Shown here in pieces: positions 17,438 through 26,476 of a stretch of 64,000 nucleotides of DNA (the first letter of the stretch is position 1; the number at the start of each line of letters is the position of its first letter). Origin of the DNA: CALJIC01 sp039805565. Lineage in GTDB: Bacteria > Chloroflexota > Chloroflexia > Chloroflexales > Roseiflexaceae. Location of the stretch: assembly GCA_039805565.1 (NCBI GenBank), contig JBDLTZ010000106.1, positions 73,217 to 137,216 of the forward strand. Reading direction: 5' to 3'. Both the position numbers and the translations under genes were made by a program. The notes beneath the pieces are model-generated. The model had not been told where the DNA came from. It did not search any database and was given only the letters and a program-made list of their open reading frames with translations.

Positions 17438-20400
17438 ATGCGCCACGCATCCACATTCCGCCGCCTCTGCGCCGTGGCGTCCCTGCTGCTGCTGAGCGCG
17501 CTGCCACTCTTCCCTGGGACGCCCCTCAGCGTGACGCCTCCCAAGGCCAGTGCCCACATTACCTCGCTGACACACACGGCCGGGCCCATGACCAGCGTCG
17601 TGAGGTGCATCCAGTCGTCGGGCGCGCTCGGCGAGGGCTACGGCTTCAACCCGCGGTTCGTCACGACCTGCTACTCATCGCTGTGGGACTTCTACGACTA
17701 CAGCGACTCTGACGGCATAGGCACAGGCGACGCGCCGCCCACCGATACGGCCGTCCTGACCTTCGGCGATACCAAGGTGCAGAGCCCCACGACAGGGCAG
17801 TGGGTTGACCAGGAGAGCGAGTGGGTCGGCGACCCGATCGGCACCGTCGGCGACGTCGGCGCAGTCTACGGCCTCGCCTACAGCAGCGGGCAGAACACGG
17901 ACCCGAGGAACATCGCCAAAACCCAGCGCACCTATATCGGGGCCTACACCAAGCGCGGCACGCGCTACGGCGACTCAGGGCCGGGCGCGATCTACGTGCG
18001 CGATGGCGCATCATCGCCCAGACCTGTCCCGTACGTCACCATCCCCTCGGTCGTCAAAGGCCCCACTACCGACGCCACCAGGCGCATGGGCGGGGCGGAC
18101 TGGTCCGGCCAGAACAGCGCCAGCTTCGGCAACGGCGACACGGCGGCGAGCGCGCGGCTGACGACGGGCGGTATCCACAAGCTACGGGACCAGCAGGGTG
18201 GCGTGGACTACTCGGGGATCTGGGGCGTGGGCCGCACGAGCCTGGGCGACCTCGAGATCGACGAGAACGAGCGCTTCCTATACGCCGTCAACCTCCACGA
18301 GAAGGCCGTCTACCAGATCGATACCTGGTCCGCCACCCCTCAGAGCAGCGTCAGGGCGCTCAAGAGCCTGATATGGGCAGCAGATGTGCCCGAGCCCTGC
18401 ACCACAGGTGGCATCGGTGGACGTGCGGCGTACCGCCCGTTCGCGCTCGCGCACCGGGGCGGCTACCTCTACGTTGGCGCCGTGTGCAGCGGCGAGGTGG
18501 CGAAGTGGCGCAGCCACCTCCGCGCCCGCGTAGACCGCATCGCCATCGACGCGAGCGGCGCCGAGGGCACGTGGCAGAACGTGCTGGCCGAGTTCTCCCT
18601 GCACGACTTTGCCTCCCAGCGCAACAGCGGCACCACACGGAAGCTCGACTGGTCACCGTGGGTTGAAGACCCGACCAACGCCGCGTGCAATGGGATGATT
18701 GGCGGATCGAGGTACGTCTGCCCGCAGCCGATGCTCACGAGCATCGAGTTCGACGAGCGGGGCAACATGCTCCTGGGGTTCCGCGACCGCTTCGGCGACC
18801 AGACGGGGGAGGAGCCCTTCGCAGCGAGCGTCCCCGCCGGGGACATCCTGCGCGCGCCGTGGAGCGGCTTGGGCTGGAGCGCCCCGTCGAGCAGCGCCGG
18901 GGGCGAGGTCTACAACGACTACCGCACAATGGCGAACGAGAGCACTGATAAGGTGGAAGTGGCCGGCGGCGCGCTCGCCTACGTGCCGGGCTCGAGCAGC
19001 GGCGCGTTCGGCGGGCAAGTTGTCACCACCTGGCTCGACCCGTACAGCGGCACGAGCTACGGCGCCGCGTGGTTCAACGCGAAGGACGGGGGCTCGCCCA
19101 CCGCGCTCCAGCTCCTCTACAGCGGCGGCACGGTGCTGCGCTACTTCGGCAAAGCGCAGGGGCTCGGCGACCTGGAGCTCCAGTGCGCCTGGGCAGCGCT
19201 CGGCGACCGGGTGTGGAACGATGCCGATTTCGACGGCGTGCAGGATGCCGGCGAGGGAGGGGTCAACGGCGTCAGAGTGCAGCTGTTCGCTAAGAGCGAC
19301 GCGACCTACACTACCCCGCTCGCGACTGTGACGACCGGCGACGTGGACGGGGACGGGGTGGGTGGGGAGTACCGCTTCTACGTCGAGCCGTGGAAGGAGT
19401 ACGCGGCGCGCCTCGATCCGACACAGTTCGGCGCCACGGGGGCGTTCCCGAACTGGATTGTGTCGCTGCCGAACCAGGGCGGGAGTGACGCTGCCGACAG
19501 CGACGCCAACCAGCTCTACCGCGCCATCACAGGGATAGCGGCGCTGGTAGACAGCGAGCAGAACGTCTCCTACGACTTCGGCATCTCGCCGAACCAGGGT
19601 ACGGGGCAGATTGGCGACCGCGTGTGGAGCGACACGGACGGCGACGGCGTGCAGGAGGCGGGTGAGCCAGGGATCAGCGACGTAACGGTGGACCTGTGGG
19701 CCTGCACCGACCTCAGCCGCCTGAGCTGTCCCGCGGGCTTGAACTACGCGAAGTACCGCACAGTGACGACGAATGCGAGCGGCAATTACAGCTTCCTTTC
19801 CCTCCCGCCGAGCTTCTACATCATCCGCATCGACGCCCTCCCGACGGGCTACGTGGCGTCGCCCGCAAACCAGGGAGGCAACGACGCGCTCGACAGCGAC
19901 TTCGCCGCGGGCGACCCGCGGGGTAACGGTGTACTCACCGTGCTCAGCAATTCCATCGACACCAGCCAGGATATGGGCCTGACGCCAAGAGTGGGCGACA
20001 TCCGCCCGACGATCACCGGCAGCTCCTCGGTGCTCCTCGGCACGGTAGCCTCCTACACCGTCACTGCTGTGGGCGGCACCGCGCCCGCGCAGAACGTGCT
20101 CCTCTCCATCGCGCTGCCCGCAGGTGTGGCAAGCGTGAGCGCGCCCGGGGCTGCTGCGAGCTCCGCCACCGCGATCACCTGGGGCATCGGCACGCTCGCG
20201 GCGGGCACATCGGCCACGCGCACCTTCGACGTGACCTACAGCACGCTTGGCGCGAAGAGTCTCACGGCCACCATCGCGTCGAACCCTGTAGACGCCAACA
20301 CCGGCAATAACAGCGCCTCGGTCGCAACCACCGTCACGACGTCCAACCTGGCGGCGAGTATCACGAACAAAGCTACCCTCACCTCCATCGCACCCGGCGA

Positions 20401-21826
20401 ACCATTCGTCTACCAGCTCACGGTCTCGAACCTGGCGTCGCAGCGCGCCGCCTCCGTGCCGAGCGCGATGCTCGTGGCGGCGCAGAACACGGCGGTGCAG
20501 GTTGAGCTTCCAGAGGGGCTGACGAACGTCGCGCCGAGCGTGCCGCCCACGTGGACAGTCGTCGGCGACACGACCAGCGGCGGGGTGCGGACCATCCGCT
20601 GGAACATTGGAATGCTGGCGGCGAGCACGAGCCAGGGCTTCAGCATCGCCGTGCAGCCCCGCACCACCGGCACGCTGCCCTCGAGCCTGCCCTTCTCGGT
20701 GAGCGTGAGCAGCTCGCCGACAACCACGGCCGACGCGACGAGCGACAACAGCGACACGGTGACGACGCCGGTGCGCTACCCGGACCTGGTAGTGGACATG
20801 AGCGCCCCGGGGCAGGCGGGCGAGGGGAGCCGGCTCGCCTACACCGTCACCTTTCGTAACGAGGGGGACGAGAGCGCGCTTGGGGCGACGCTGACGGTAA
20901 CGCTCACAGACGGCGTACTGCTGCTCCCGGGCGAGGTGACAAGCGGCGGCTACATCCTGAGCAACGGCGGGCGCACGCTCACCTGGGCATTAGGGGCGCT
21001 CGCGGCCGGTGCGAGTGGTGCAACCATCACTATCCCGACGATGGTGAACGATGAGTCACCAGTATTCTCCCCACTGGTCACCGCAGCCAGCATCACAAGC
21101 GCGACCCCCGAGCGCGACCTGAGCGACAACGCCGACAGCGCCAGCACGGCGGTCATCCCGCCACCACCCGCGCCAAGCGGGACGAGCGGCGGTATGCAGC
21201 TCGCCATCCACTCGGACCTCGACCCGAAGAGCAACAACACGCTCGCGGCCGACGCCGTGTACCGCTCGGCGGGCACGGAGATCGCCTGGCCGGCGGGCGA
21301 GGTGCTGGACTTCACACCACGGGCGAGCGTCGCGCTGCCGGCGATGACGGCCGAGGAGGCGCAGTTCTACGCCTACCAGGCGCGCATCACCGGCTGGAGC
21401 ATCGTGTCGTTCGGCGCCGACGGGAAGACGGCCAGCGCGAGCGGGGCGGCGGAGGGAGACCGAGATGCGCTCGGCCGCAGCGGCTGCCGCCAGGGGACCA
21501 CGACCCGCAGCGGGCTCGATGGATGCACCTACAGCTACATCGGCGGGGAGGACGCGACCAGGCCGGTGGAGCAGCAGGCAATGCCGAGCGAGGCGCAGAT
21601 GGCCTCCCAGGCGCACGTCTACTGGTCGGCGCAGCGCCCGGCGTCGATGCGCGCAGACACCTACACCTACCGCGTGCAGGGGCTCGCGGCCACCAGCCTG
21701 ACCGTGCAGGTCCAGGTGCAGGTGGACGTGGTGAACCGCGATACCGGGCTCGTGCTTGACACCCGCACCGCGGTCCACCCGCAGACCTACACGGTGCGCC
21801 TCGTCGCACCACGAAGCGTGAAGTAA
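17438..21826 (+). CDS. Giant secreted surface protein with SdrD-type B repeats and DUF11 repeats
   Basis: This is a 1462-residue exported protein. A signal peptide (LCAVASLLLLSALPLF) is followed by a large N-terminal region of about 560 residues with propeller-like stretches (SLGDLEIDENERFLYAVNL), two SdrD-B-like domains (GDRVWNDADFDGVQDAGEGG near 590 and GDRVWSDTDGDGVQEAGEPG near 730, both with calcium-type Asp loops), then several DUF11/CARDB-like beta-sandwich repeats (TITGSSSVLLGTVASYTVTA, DLVVDMSAPGQAGEGSRLAY). The C terminus has no LPxTG, hydrophobic anchor or PEP-CTERM motif. It is probably a surface or sheath adhesin. Its place directly before the pilus genes suggests it is exported by, or decorates, that machine. 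Confidence 0.75.
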   Translation: MRHASTFRRLCAVASLLLLSALPLFPGTPLSVTPPKASAHITSLTHTAGPMTSVVRCIQSSGALGEGYGFNPRFVTTCYSSLWDFYDYSDSDGIGTGDAPPTDTAVLTFGDTKVQSPTTGQWVDQESEWVGDPIGTVGDVGAVYGLAYSSGQNTDPRNIAKTQRTYIGAYTKRGTRYGDSGPGAIYVRDGASSPRPVPYVTIPSVVKGPTTDATRRMGGADWSGQNSASFGNGDTAASARLTTGGIHKLRDQQGGVDYSGIWGVGRTSLGDLEIDENERFLYAVNLHEKAVYQIDTWSATPQSSVRALKSLIWAADVPEPCTTGGIGGRAAYRPFALAHRGGYLYVGAVCSGEVAKWRSHLRARVDRIAIDASGAEGTWQNVLAEFSLHDFASQRNSGTTRKLDWSPWVEDPTNAACNGMIGGSRYVCPQPMLTSIEFDERGNMLLGFRDRFGDQTGEEPFAASVPAGDILRAPWSGLGWSAPSSSAGGEVYNDYRTMANESTDKVEVAGGALAYVPGSSSGAFGGQVVTTWLDPYSGTSYGAAWFNAKDGGSPTALQLLYSGGTVLRYFGKAQGLGDLELQCAWAALGDRVWNDADFDGVQDAGEGGVNGVRVQLFAKSDATYTTPLATVTTGDVDGDGVGGEYRFYVEPWKEYAARLDPTQFGATGAFPNWIVSLPNQGGSDAADSDANQLYRAITGIAALVDSEQNVSYDFGISPNQGTGQIGDRVWSDTDGDGVQEAGEPGISDVTVDLWACTDLSRLSCPAGLNYAKYRTVTTNASGNYSFLSLPPSFYIIRIDALPTGYVASPANQGGNDALDSDFAAGDPRGNGVLTVLSNSIDTSQDMGLTPRVGDIRPTITGSSSVLLGTVASYTVTAVGGTAPAQNVLLSIALPAGVASVSAPGAAASSATAITWGIGTLAAGTSATRTFDVTYSTLGAKSLTATIASNPVDANTGNNSASVATTVTTSNLAASITNKATLTSIAPGEPFVYQLTVSNLASQRAASVPSAMLVAAQNTAVQVELPEGLTNVAPSVPPTWTVVGDTTSGGVRTIRWNIGMLAASTSQGFSIAVQPRTTGTLPSSLPFSVSVSSSPTTTADATSDNSDTVTTPVRYPDLVVDMSAPGQAGEGSRLAYTVTFRNEGDESALGATLTVTLTDGVLLLPGEVTSGGYILSNGGRTLTWALGALAAGASGATITIPTMVNDESPVFSPLVTAASITSATPERDLSDNADSASTAVIPPPPAPSGTSGGMQLAIHSDLDPKSNNTLAADAVYRSAGTEIAWPAGEVLDFTPRASVALPAMTAEEAQFYAYQARITGWSIVSFGADGKTASASGAAEGDRDALGRSGCRQGTTTRSGLDGCTYSYIGGEDATRPVEQQAMPSEAQMASQAHVYWSAQRPASMRADTYTYRVQGLAATSLTVQVQVQVDVVNRDTGLVLDTRTAVHPQTYTVRLVAPRSVK

Positions 21827-21839
21827 CACAGGACACCCA

Positions 21840-22301
21840 GTGACACAGCCACACATACAAGCCCGCCCTGCCGGGCAGGCCATGGTCGAGCTCGCCGTCG
21901 TGCTGATGATCCTGATGCTGCTCGTGTTCGGCGCTATCACGACGATGCAGATCCTGATGACGCAACACACGGTGGCGCAGGCGGTCCGGGCCGCAGCCCA
22001 CCAGGCTGCGCTGCTGGGCGGGCCTGATGGGCCGGGCGGTGTGCTGAGCACCGCCCCCGGCGAGGTGGCCGAGGCGGCCCGTCAGATTATCGACGGGGGC
22101 ATGGGCACGAGCTCCGAGCGGGCGACGATCACTGTGAGCTGCAGCGACGCCTCAGGTCGGGCAACCGCGCAGTGCCGCCGCTACAACGCCATCACCGTGC
22201 GCATCCAGTACGACGACGCGCCGTGGGCGCCAGTTGGGCCATTCGAGCGGGTGCGCGCCGACTTCAGCGCCACCCGCGCCACGGAGCAAGATCAGCAGTA
22301 G
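21840..22301 (+). CDS. TadE-like pseudopilin
   Basis: This is a 153-residue protein. A short N-terminal tail ends in GQAMVELAVVLMILMLLVFG, the TadE-type class III signal with the conserved Glu followed by one transmembrane helix. The rest is a small exported beta-rich domain with two cysteines (about 101 and 111). TadE-like proteins are minor pseudopilins processed by a prepilin peptidase and needed for Tad pilus assembly. The start is GTG at 21840, 13 nt after the giant protein gene. No prepilin peptidase gene was seen in the window. Confidence 0.8.
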   Translation: MTQPHIQARPAGQAMVELAVVLMILMLLVFGAITTMQILMTQHTVAQAVRAAAHQAALLGGPDGPGGVLSTAPGEVAEAARQIIDGGMGTSSERATITVSCSDASGRATAQCRRYNAITVRIQYDDAPWAPVGPFERVRADFSATRATEQDQQ

Positions 22302-22314
22302 GTGGACCAGGAAC

Positions 22315-22356
22315 GACCACCGACCACCGACCACCGACCACTGAGGACTGACCACC
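22315..22356 (+). repeat. Heptamer array of GACCACC units abutting a start codon
   Basis: Six 7-bp units (three GACCACC, then GACCACT, GAGGACT, GACCACC) end one base before the ATG of the TadG-like gene. The variant unit GAGGACT supplies the only GAGG that could act as ribosome binding site. Confidence 0.8.
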
Positions 22357-22357
22357 G

Positions 22358-22936
22358 ATGAAACACACCACCAGCACGAGAACGAAGCTGCCCAGACGCC
22401 TTCACCGTCCGCCCTTCACCATCCAGCGCCACACAGGCCAGTCGCTCGCGATCGTTGCGCTGCTCCTGCCGTTCCTGGGAGCGCTGCTGATGACGGCAAT
22501 CGAGCTCACCGAGCGGGCGATCGAGCGCGCGATGGTCGAGGACGCCCTGCGTCAAGCAACACGCTCGGCGGCGCAGACCTTTGACTACGCGGCGTTCGCC
22601 GCCGACCAGCAGCACCTGGCCTCCGAAGCAGCCCCGACACACACGGGGTGCGACGACGCGCCGGCGGGCAGCGCGCGGGCTGTGGGCTGCGCTGTGCTGC
22701 TACGGAACCTCTCAGGGGCGCAGGGCCTCGAAGAGACACCACACGACGTGGCGGCGCGCGTTCTCTGGACGATCCGCCCGAGCGGGGGAAGCTGCACCTT
22801 CCCGGGGGGCGAGAGCGTTGCGAGCACCGCGCCCCTGGTATGCGCCAGCGTGCGGCCGCGCCTGGTCGGGCTGCTGGGCTGGGGCAGCTGGACGCCACAG
22901 GTCGACGCCGCAGAGACGGTTGACACCGCCGAGTGA
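22358..22936 (+). CDS. TadG/TadE-like pilus-associated membrane protein
   Basis: This 192-residue protein has a basic N terminus, then TGQSLAIVALLLPFLGALLM, a Tad-type signal/transmembrane helix lacking the usual Glu at +5, and an exported C-terminal part with several cysteines (about 96, 109, 145 and 160). It follows the TadE-like gene and precedes cpaB, the usual order in Tad loci. The gap before it is filled by the heptamer array at 22315-22356, which places a GAGG 14 nt from the ATG. Assignment to TadG rather than a second TadE is by position and size and is tentative. Confidence 0.6.
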   Translation: MKHTTSTRTKLPRRLHRPPFTIQRHTGQSLAIVALLLPFLGALLMTAIELTERAIERAMVEDALRQATRSAAQTFDYAAFAADQQHLASEAAPTHTGCDDAPAGSARAVGCAVLLRNLSGAQGLEETPHDVAARVLWTIRPSGGSCTFPGGESVASTAPLVCASVRPRLVGLLGWGSWTPQVDAAETVDTAE

Positions 22937-22962
22937 AGCCTGAACACTACGGGAGACCTTCT

Positions 22963-23805
22963 ATGTCACTCAGAAACCAGCCCCTCAGCCAGGCCCTCAA
23001 CCCGCGGCGGGGCAGCATCGCCCCCACGCTCCTCCTCACGCTCGGGATGCTGCTCTCGGCGGGCGCGGCGATCTACGGCTTCCTGGAGAGCCGGCGCACC
23101 GAGCGCGTCGTTATCGCCGTGCGGCCCGTGCCGTACGGCCAGCGCATCACTGCAGAGGACCTCGGCGTCGTCGAGCTGCCGCTGCACCGCCCGGCGCAGC
23201 TTGCGGGGATCGGGAGCCTGGACGCGGCCGCGGGGCGCTGGGCGGCGCGCGAGATTGGGCCGAACGACCTGCTTCAGCCCGCGATGCTGCTGGACGCCCC
23301 GCCCAGCCAGCCGGTCTACCCGAACGGCCGCCGCCTGGCGCGCGACGCGGTGCCGCTGCCCTTCGCCGTTGAGTCGATCGGGCCGCTCACCGACCGGGAC
23401 CGCGTCAACATCGGCTTTACCGCCGATGACCCGTCGCTCTGCCGGGGCGACGGACCTGGCTCGGCCGGCCGTGGCGGGGCTCGAGCGTACGCCTGCCGCT
23501 TCCTCACAGGGCTCTCTGTGCTCTATATCGAGTCCGACGTGGCATACCTCGAGGTGACGCCGTACCAGGCGCACGCGGTTTGGGCGCTCCAGGCGGCCGG
23601 CGTCCAGCTCTGGGGTGAGCGCTACGGGGCCGCCTCCGCACCACTGGAGGCCGTTGTGCCCCTTGACGCAGGCAGGATCGACCTGGCGCGCCTGACGGCT
23701 AGGCCGGAGGAGGGCAAGACCGAGGGAAGCGCGGAGACAGTCACGCCGACTGCGACTCCCGCTGCACCGGGGAGCGGCCCTCTCCCTGGCGCCGCTCGCC
23801 CATAG
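22963..23805 (+). CDS. cpaB: CpaB/RcpC-like Tad pilus assembly protein (SAF domain)
   Basis: This 280-residue protein has one N-terminal transmembrane segment (LLLTLGMLLSAGAAIYGFL) and then an SAF domain: VIAVRPVPYGQRITAEDLGVVELP and a second half with RLARDAVPLPFAVESIGPLTDRDRVNI. CpaB stabilises the outer part of Tad pili and may bind wall glycans. The start is ATG 22963, preceded by GGGAGA; an in-frame GTG at 22933 overlaps the previous gene. The C terminus is a Thr/Pro-rich tail with no clear domain. It is well supported by fold and neighbourhood. Confidence 0.82.
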   Translation: MSLRNQPLSQALNPRRGSIAPTLLLTLGMLLSAGAAIYGFLESRRTERVVIAVRPVPYGQRITAEDLGVVELPLHRPAQLAGIGSLDAAAGRWAAREIGPNDLLQPAMLLDAPPSQPVYPNGRRLARDAVPLPFAVESIGPLTDRDRVNIGFTADDPSLCRGDGPGSAGRGGARAYACRFLTGLSVLYIESDVAYLEVTPYQAHAVWALQAAGVQLWGERYGAASAPLEAVVPLDAGRIDLARLTARPEEGKTEGSAETVTPTATPAAPGSGPLPGAARP

Positions 23806-23896
23806 CCGCTGCATCCGGGCGCGGATCATCCCACTGCCGCCGCACTGTGCCCGAAAGCAGTTCTGACCCTGACAGCCAGATGAGAGGAGAGAGCCC

Positions 23897-25075
23897 TTGC
23901 GTGAGGAAGAGACGCTGTGTAACGAACCCTTCGCCCGGCAGGATGTCGGGCCTCTGCTGGAGCGCCTCCGCATGGCCGTGGAGCGCCGCGAGATCGACTG
24001 GAGCCTCCCGCCCGAGGAGTCCCTCGCCCTCCTGGGGCTCACCCACGCCGCGCTGCTGGAGCTCGACGGTGAGCCGTGGTACGGGCCTCTGGAGCACTGG
24101 CTCCGTGCACCGCACGTGACCGACATCCTGGTGAACGGGCCCAGCCGTCCGATCGTGACGGTCGAGCGCGGCGCCCGGCAGCACTCCGATATCCGCGCGC
24201 ACCGCGGCTGGATCTGCTTCGCCCAGCGCCAGCTCCTCCTCCGCAGCGGCGCCGTCGGTGAGTACGGCTTCGACGGGTGGCCGAGACACGCCGTCCTCGG
24301 CACGGCGGACCGCCGGTTGCGCTTCAGTGTCACCCGCCCCCCCGCCTCGCCGGACGGCCCGGCGATCGCCCTGCGCCTCCTGCCCACGAGCTGGCGCACC
24401 GTGGAAGGGCTGGTGCTCGAGGGGATGCTCTGCCGGGACACCGCGGACCTGCTGACGGAAGCGATTCGGCGAGGCGCGACAGTCCTTGTCGCAGGCGGCA
24501 CCGGCGACGGCAAGACGACCGTGGCAGCGGCGCTGCTCCAGCGTCTGGGCGGCGAGAGGCGCGTCGTCGTGATCGAGGAGTCCGTCGAGCTCCCCGAGCT
24601 CCCCGACAGCGTCGCGATCGAAGTGCTGCACAGCGGCATGACCTTCTCAGAGTGCGTGCGGTTCGCGATGCGTCAGCGGCCGGACCTGATCGCGGTCGGG
24701 GAGGTGCGCGGCGAAGAGGCCCTCGCGCTGCTCCAGGCGGCCGCCACAGGGCATCCCGGCGTCGGCACGATCCACGCGCCAGACCTCCAGACCGCGCTGC
24801 GAAACCTCGAGCGCATGGCCAGCGAGGGCGGCGTCTCGCCGGCGGTCGCTCGCGGGCTGATCGCCTCCGGGTCTGTGCCGCTGCTCGTGGCGCACGCTGG
24901 AAGCTACGGCGGGCGCCGCCGCATCGGACGGGTCGAGGAAGTCCTGGCACAGGGCGCAGGCGGCCAGAGCGGCGACCGCTACCCGACGCACACGCTGATG
25001 GCCTACGACGCGCGGGCCGACGAGGTGCGCCGCGAGGGGTGGGCGCAGGGCGGCTGGGGCCGGGGGCATCTGTGA
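23897..25075 (+). CDS. CpaF/TadA-type secretion ATPase (first of two)
   Basis: This is a 392-residue hexameric secretion ATPase of the GspE/VirB11 superfamily. The N-domain has LEHWLRAPHVTDILVNGP. The C-domain carries Walker A GGTGDGKTT (about 199-207), an Asp-box region RRVVVIEESVELPEL, Walker B RPDLIAVGEVRGEEAL and the His box HPGVGTIHA. The start is TTG at 23897 with AGAGGAG 7 nt upstream; an ATG alternative in the same frame is not near a ribosome site. It powers assembly of a pilus or secretion apparatus from the cytoplasm. A second, larger homologue lies at 26476, so the locus encodes two motors. Confidence 0.87.
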   Translation: MREEETLCNEPFARQDVGPLLERLRMAVERREIDWSLPPEESLALLGLTHAALLELDGEPWYGPLEHWLRAPHVTDILVNGPSRPIVTVERGARQHSDIRAHRGWICFAQRQLLLRSGAVGEYGFDGWPRHAVLGTADRRLRFSVTRPPASPDGPAIALRLLPTSWRTVEGLVLEGMLCRDTADLLTEAIRRGATVLVAGGTGDGKTTVAAALLQRLGGERRVVVIEESVELPELPDSVAIEVLHSGMTFSECVRFAMRQRPDLIAVGEVRGEEALALLQAAATGHPGVGTIHAPDLQTALRNLERMASEGGVSPAVARGLIASGSVPLLVAHAGSYGGRRRIGRVEEVLAQGAGGQSGDRYPTHTLMAYDARADEVRREGWAQGGWGRGHL

Positions 25076-25189
25076 CACACGCCGCGCCGCATCTACACCC
25101 ACCCCGAGAGACCACCCTCCCGGCACTCTTTGTCCGAGTCGAGACCACTACACCTGCCGAAACAATGGGCACATGTAAAGGGACCACGA

Positions 25190-26476
25190 ATGTCTACCAT
25201 TGAGCTGCTGATTGTCAGCGCGACAACCGGGATCACCGACGCGCTGAGCGACTACGAGGGGATCCAGGTGCTGAGCGCGCCGTCGCTTGAGCGGGCCGCA
25301 CACCTCCTCACCAGCGACCGGCCGCCGCAGGCGGTATACGTTGAAGACCGCTGTGGCACGACGGCAGAGCTGTGGCAGATCACACGGCGCGCCCAGGCCC
25401 TCGGCATCCCTATGCTCGCGGGTCTGCACAGCGCGGCGGCGGCGCAGCGGGACGGGCTGGCCGACGCGGGCGTGAGCCTCACCGCGCTGCACGAGGCCGC
25501 TCCACTCGCCGCGTGGGTTGGCCAGCAGCTCGGCGCCCGCGCGCGCCCGGCAGGCCGGCAGGCTCTCATAGCCGTGGCCGGGGCGAAGGGCGGCATCGGC
25601 AAATCCCTGGTTGTTGCGCTGCTGGCCGAGGCCCTGCGCCGGCGCGGGCTGCGCGTGCTGGTGGTGGACGGTGACCTCTCCAACTCCGGCATCGTCCCAA
25701 CCTTCCGCATCCCCTCCGGCTTCCCGTCCTACCTGCACGTTGCCGGGGACGCCGCGCGCAGCGGCGACCACGCCGCCTGGACAACGCAGAACGTGCGCGA
25801 CTACGTGTACCACCACGCGCCAAGCGGGATCGACTTCCTGCTGGGCTCCGAGGAGACCACCGACGCGCGCGACCTCCAGCGCCCCGAGTGGCTCTCGCTC
25901 GTCCAGGCGGTGCGCGGGATGCTGGAGTATGACGTCGTGCTGATCGATACAGGGCCGGAGATCAAGAAGCGGCCGTACGCGCTGCTGGCGGCCAGGGACG
26001 GCGGGTGGGTTGTGCTCCCCACACCACCCGGGCGCAAGGAACGCTCCGGGGCGGGGAACATGCTGCGCGCGCTCCAGACGACCGTGCCCGACCGCGACCT
26101 GAGCGCACGCTGTCTGCTGCTGTTTATGGACCCGGAGCACGGCGCCGCCGCGAGCGTGGGCCAGATCGAACCGCTGTTCGCGCGGCACTTCCCCCTGACG
26201 CGGGCGATCGGCCGCCTCCCGCGCGCCTCCTGGCAGGTGAGCCGCGCCGATGAGGAGGGCGAGCGCTACCTCTCGCCGCTGGACGTCTCTCCGCACAGCC
26301 CGCTCTCTCGAGCCACGCACCAAGCTGCCGACCGGCTGTGCGCCGAGGTGGGGCTGCGCCCGCCCCGCCCGATGCCGCGCTCGTCGCTCTGGCAGCGGAT
26401 GCGCGGCGAGCGCACCGGGGAAAGCCTGGCACTCAGCCTCCCGCTGACCACGCCCGAGCCGGAGGCCCAGCTGTGA
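25190..26476 (+). CDS. CpaE/TadZ-like MinD-family ATPase
   Basis: This is a 428-residue protein. Residues about 1-115 form a receiver-like domain without a phosphorylation Asp cluster (LLIVSATTGITDALSDYEG). It is followed by a ParA/MinD domain with a deviant Walker A AGAKGGIGKSLVVAL near residue 130, LRVLVVDGDLSNSG and VVLIDTGPEI. TadZ/CpaE proteins place the Tad machine at the pole. ATG 25190 is preceded by AAAGGGA. Its TGA overlaps the ATG of the next gene by one base, so the two are coupled. Confidence 0.85.
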   Translation: MSTIELLIVSATTGITDALSDYEGIQVLSAPSLERAAHLLTSDRPPQAVYVEDRCGTTAELWQITRRAQALGIPMLAGLHSAAAAQRDGLADAGVSLTALHEAAPLAAWVGQQLGARARPAGRQALIAVAGAKGGIGKSLVVALLAEALRRRGLRVLVVDGDLSNSGIVPTFRIPSGFPSYLHVAGDAARSGDHAAWTTQNVRDYVYHHAPSGIDFLLGSEETTDARDLQRPEWLSLVQAVRGMLEYDVVLIDTGPEIKKRPYALLAARDGGWVVLPTPPGRKERSGAGNMLRALQTTVPDRDLSARCLLLFMDPEHGAAASVGQIEPLFARHFPLTRAIGRLPRASWQVSRADEEGERYLSPLDVSPHSPLSRATHQAADRLCAEVGLRPPRPMPRSSLWQRMRGERTGESLALSLPLTTPEPEAQL

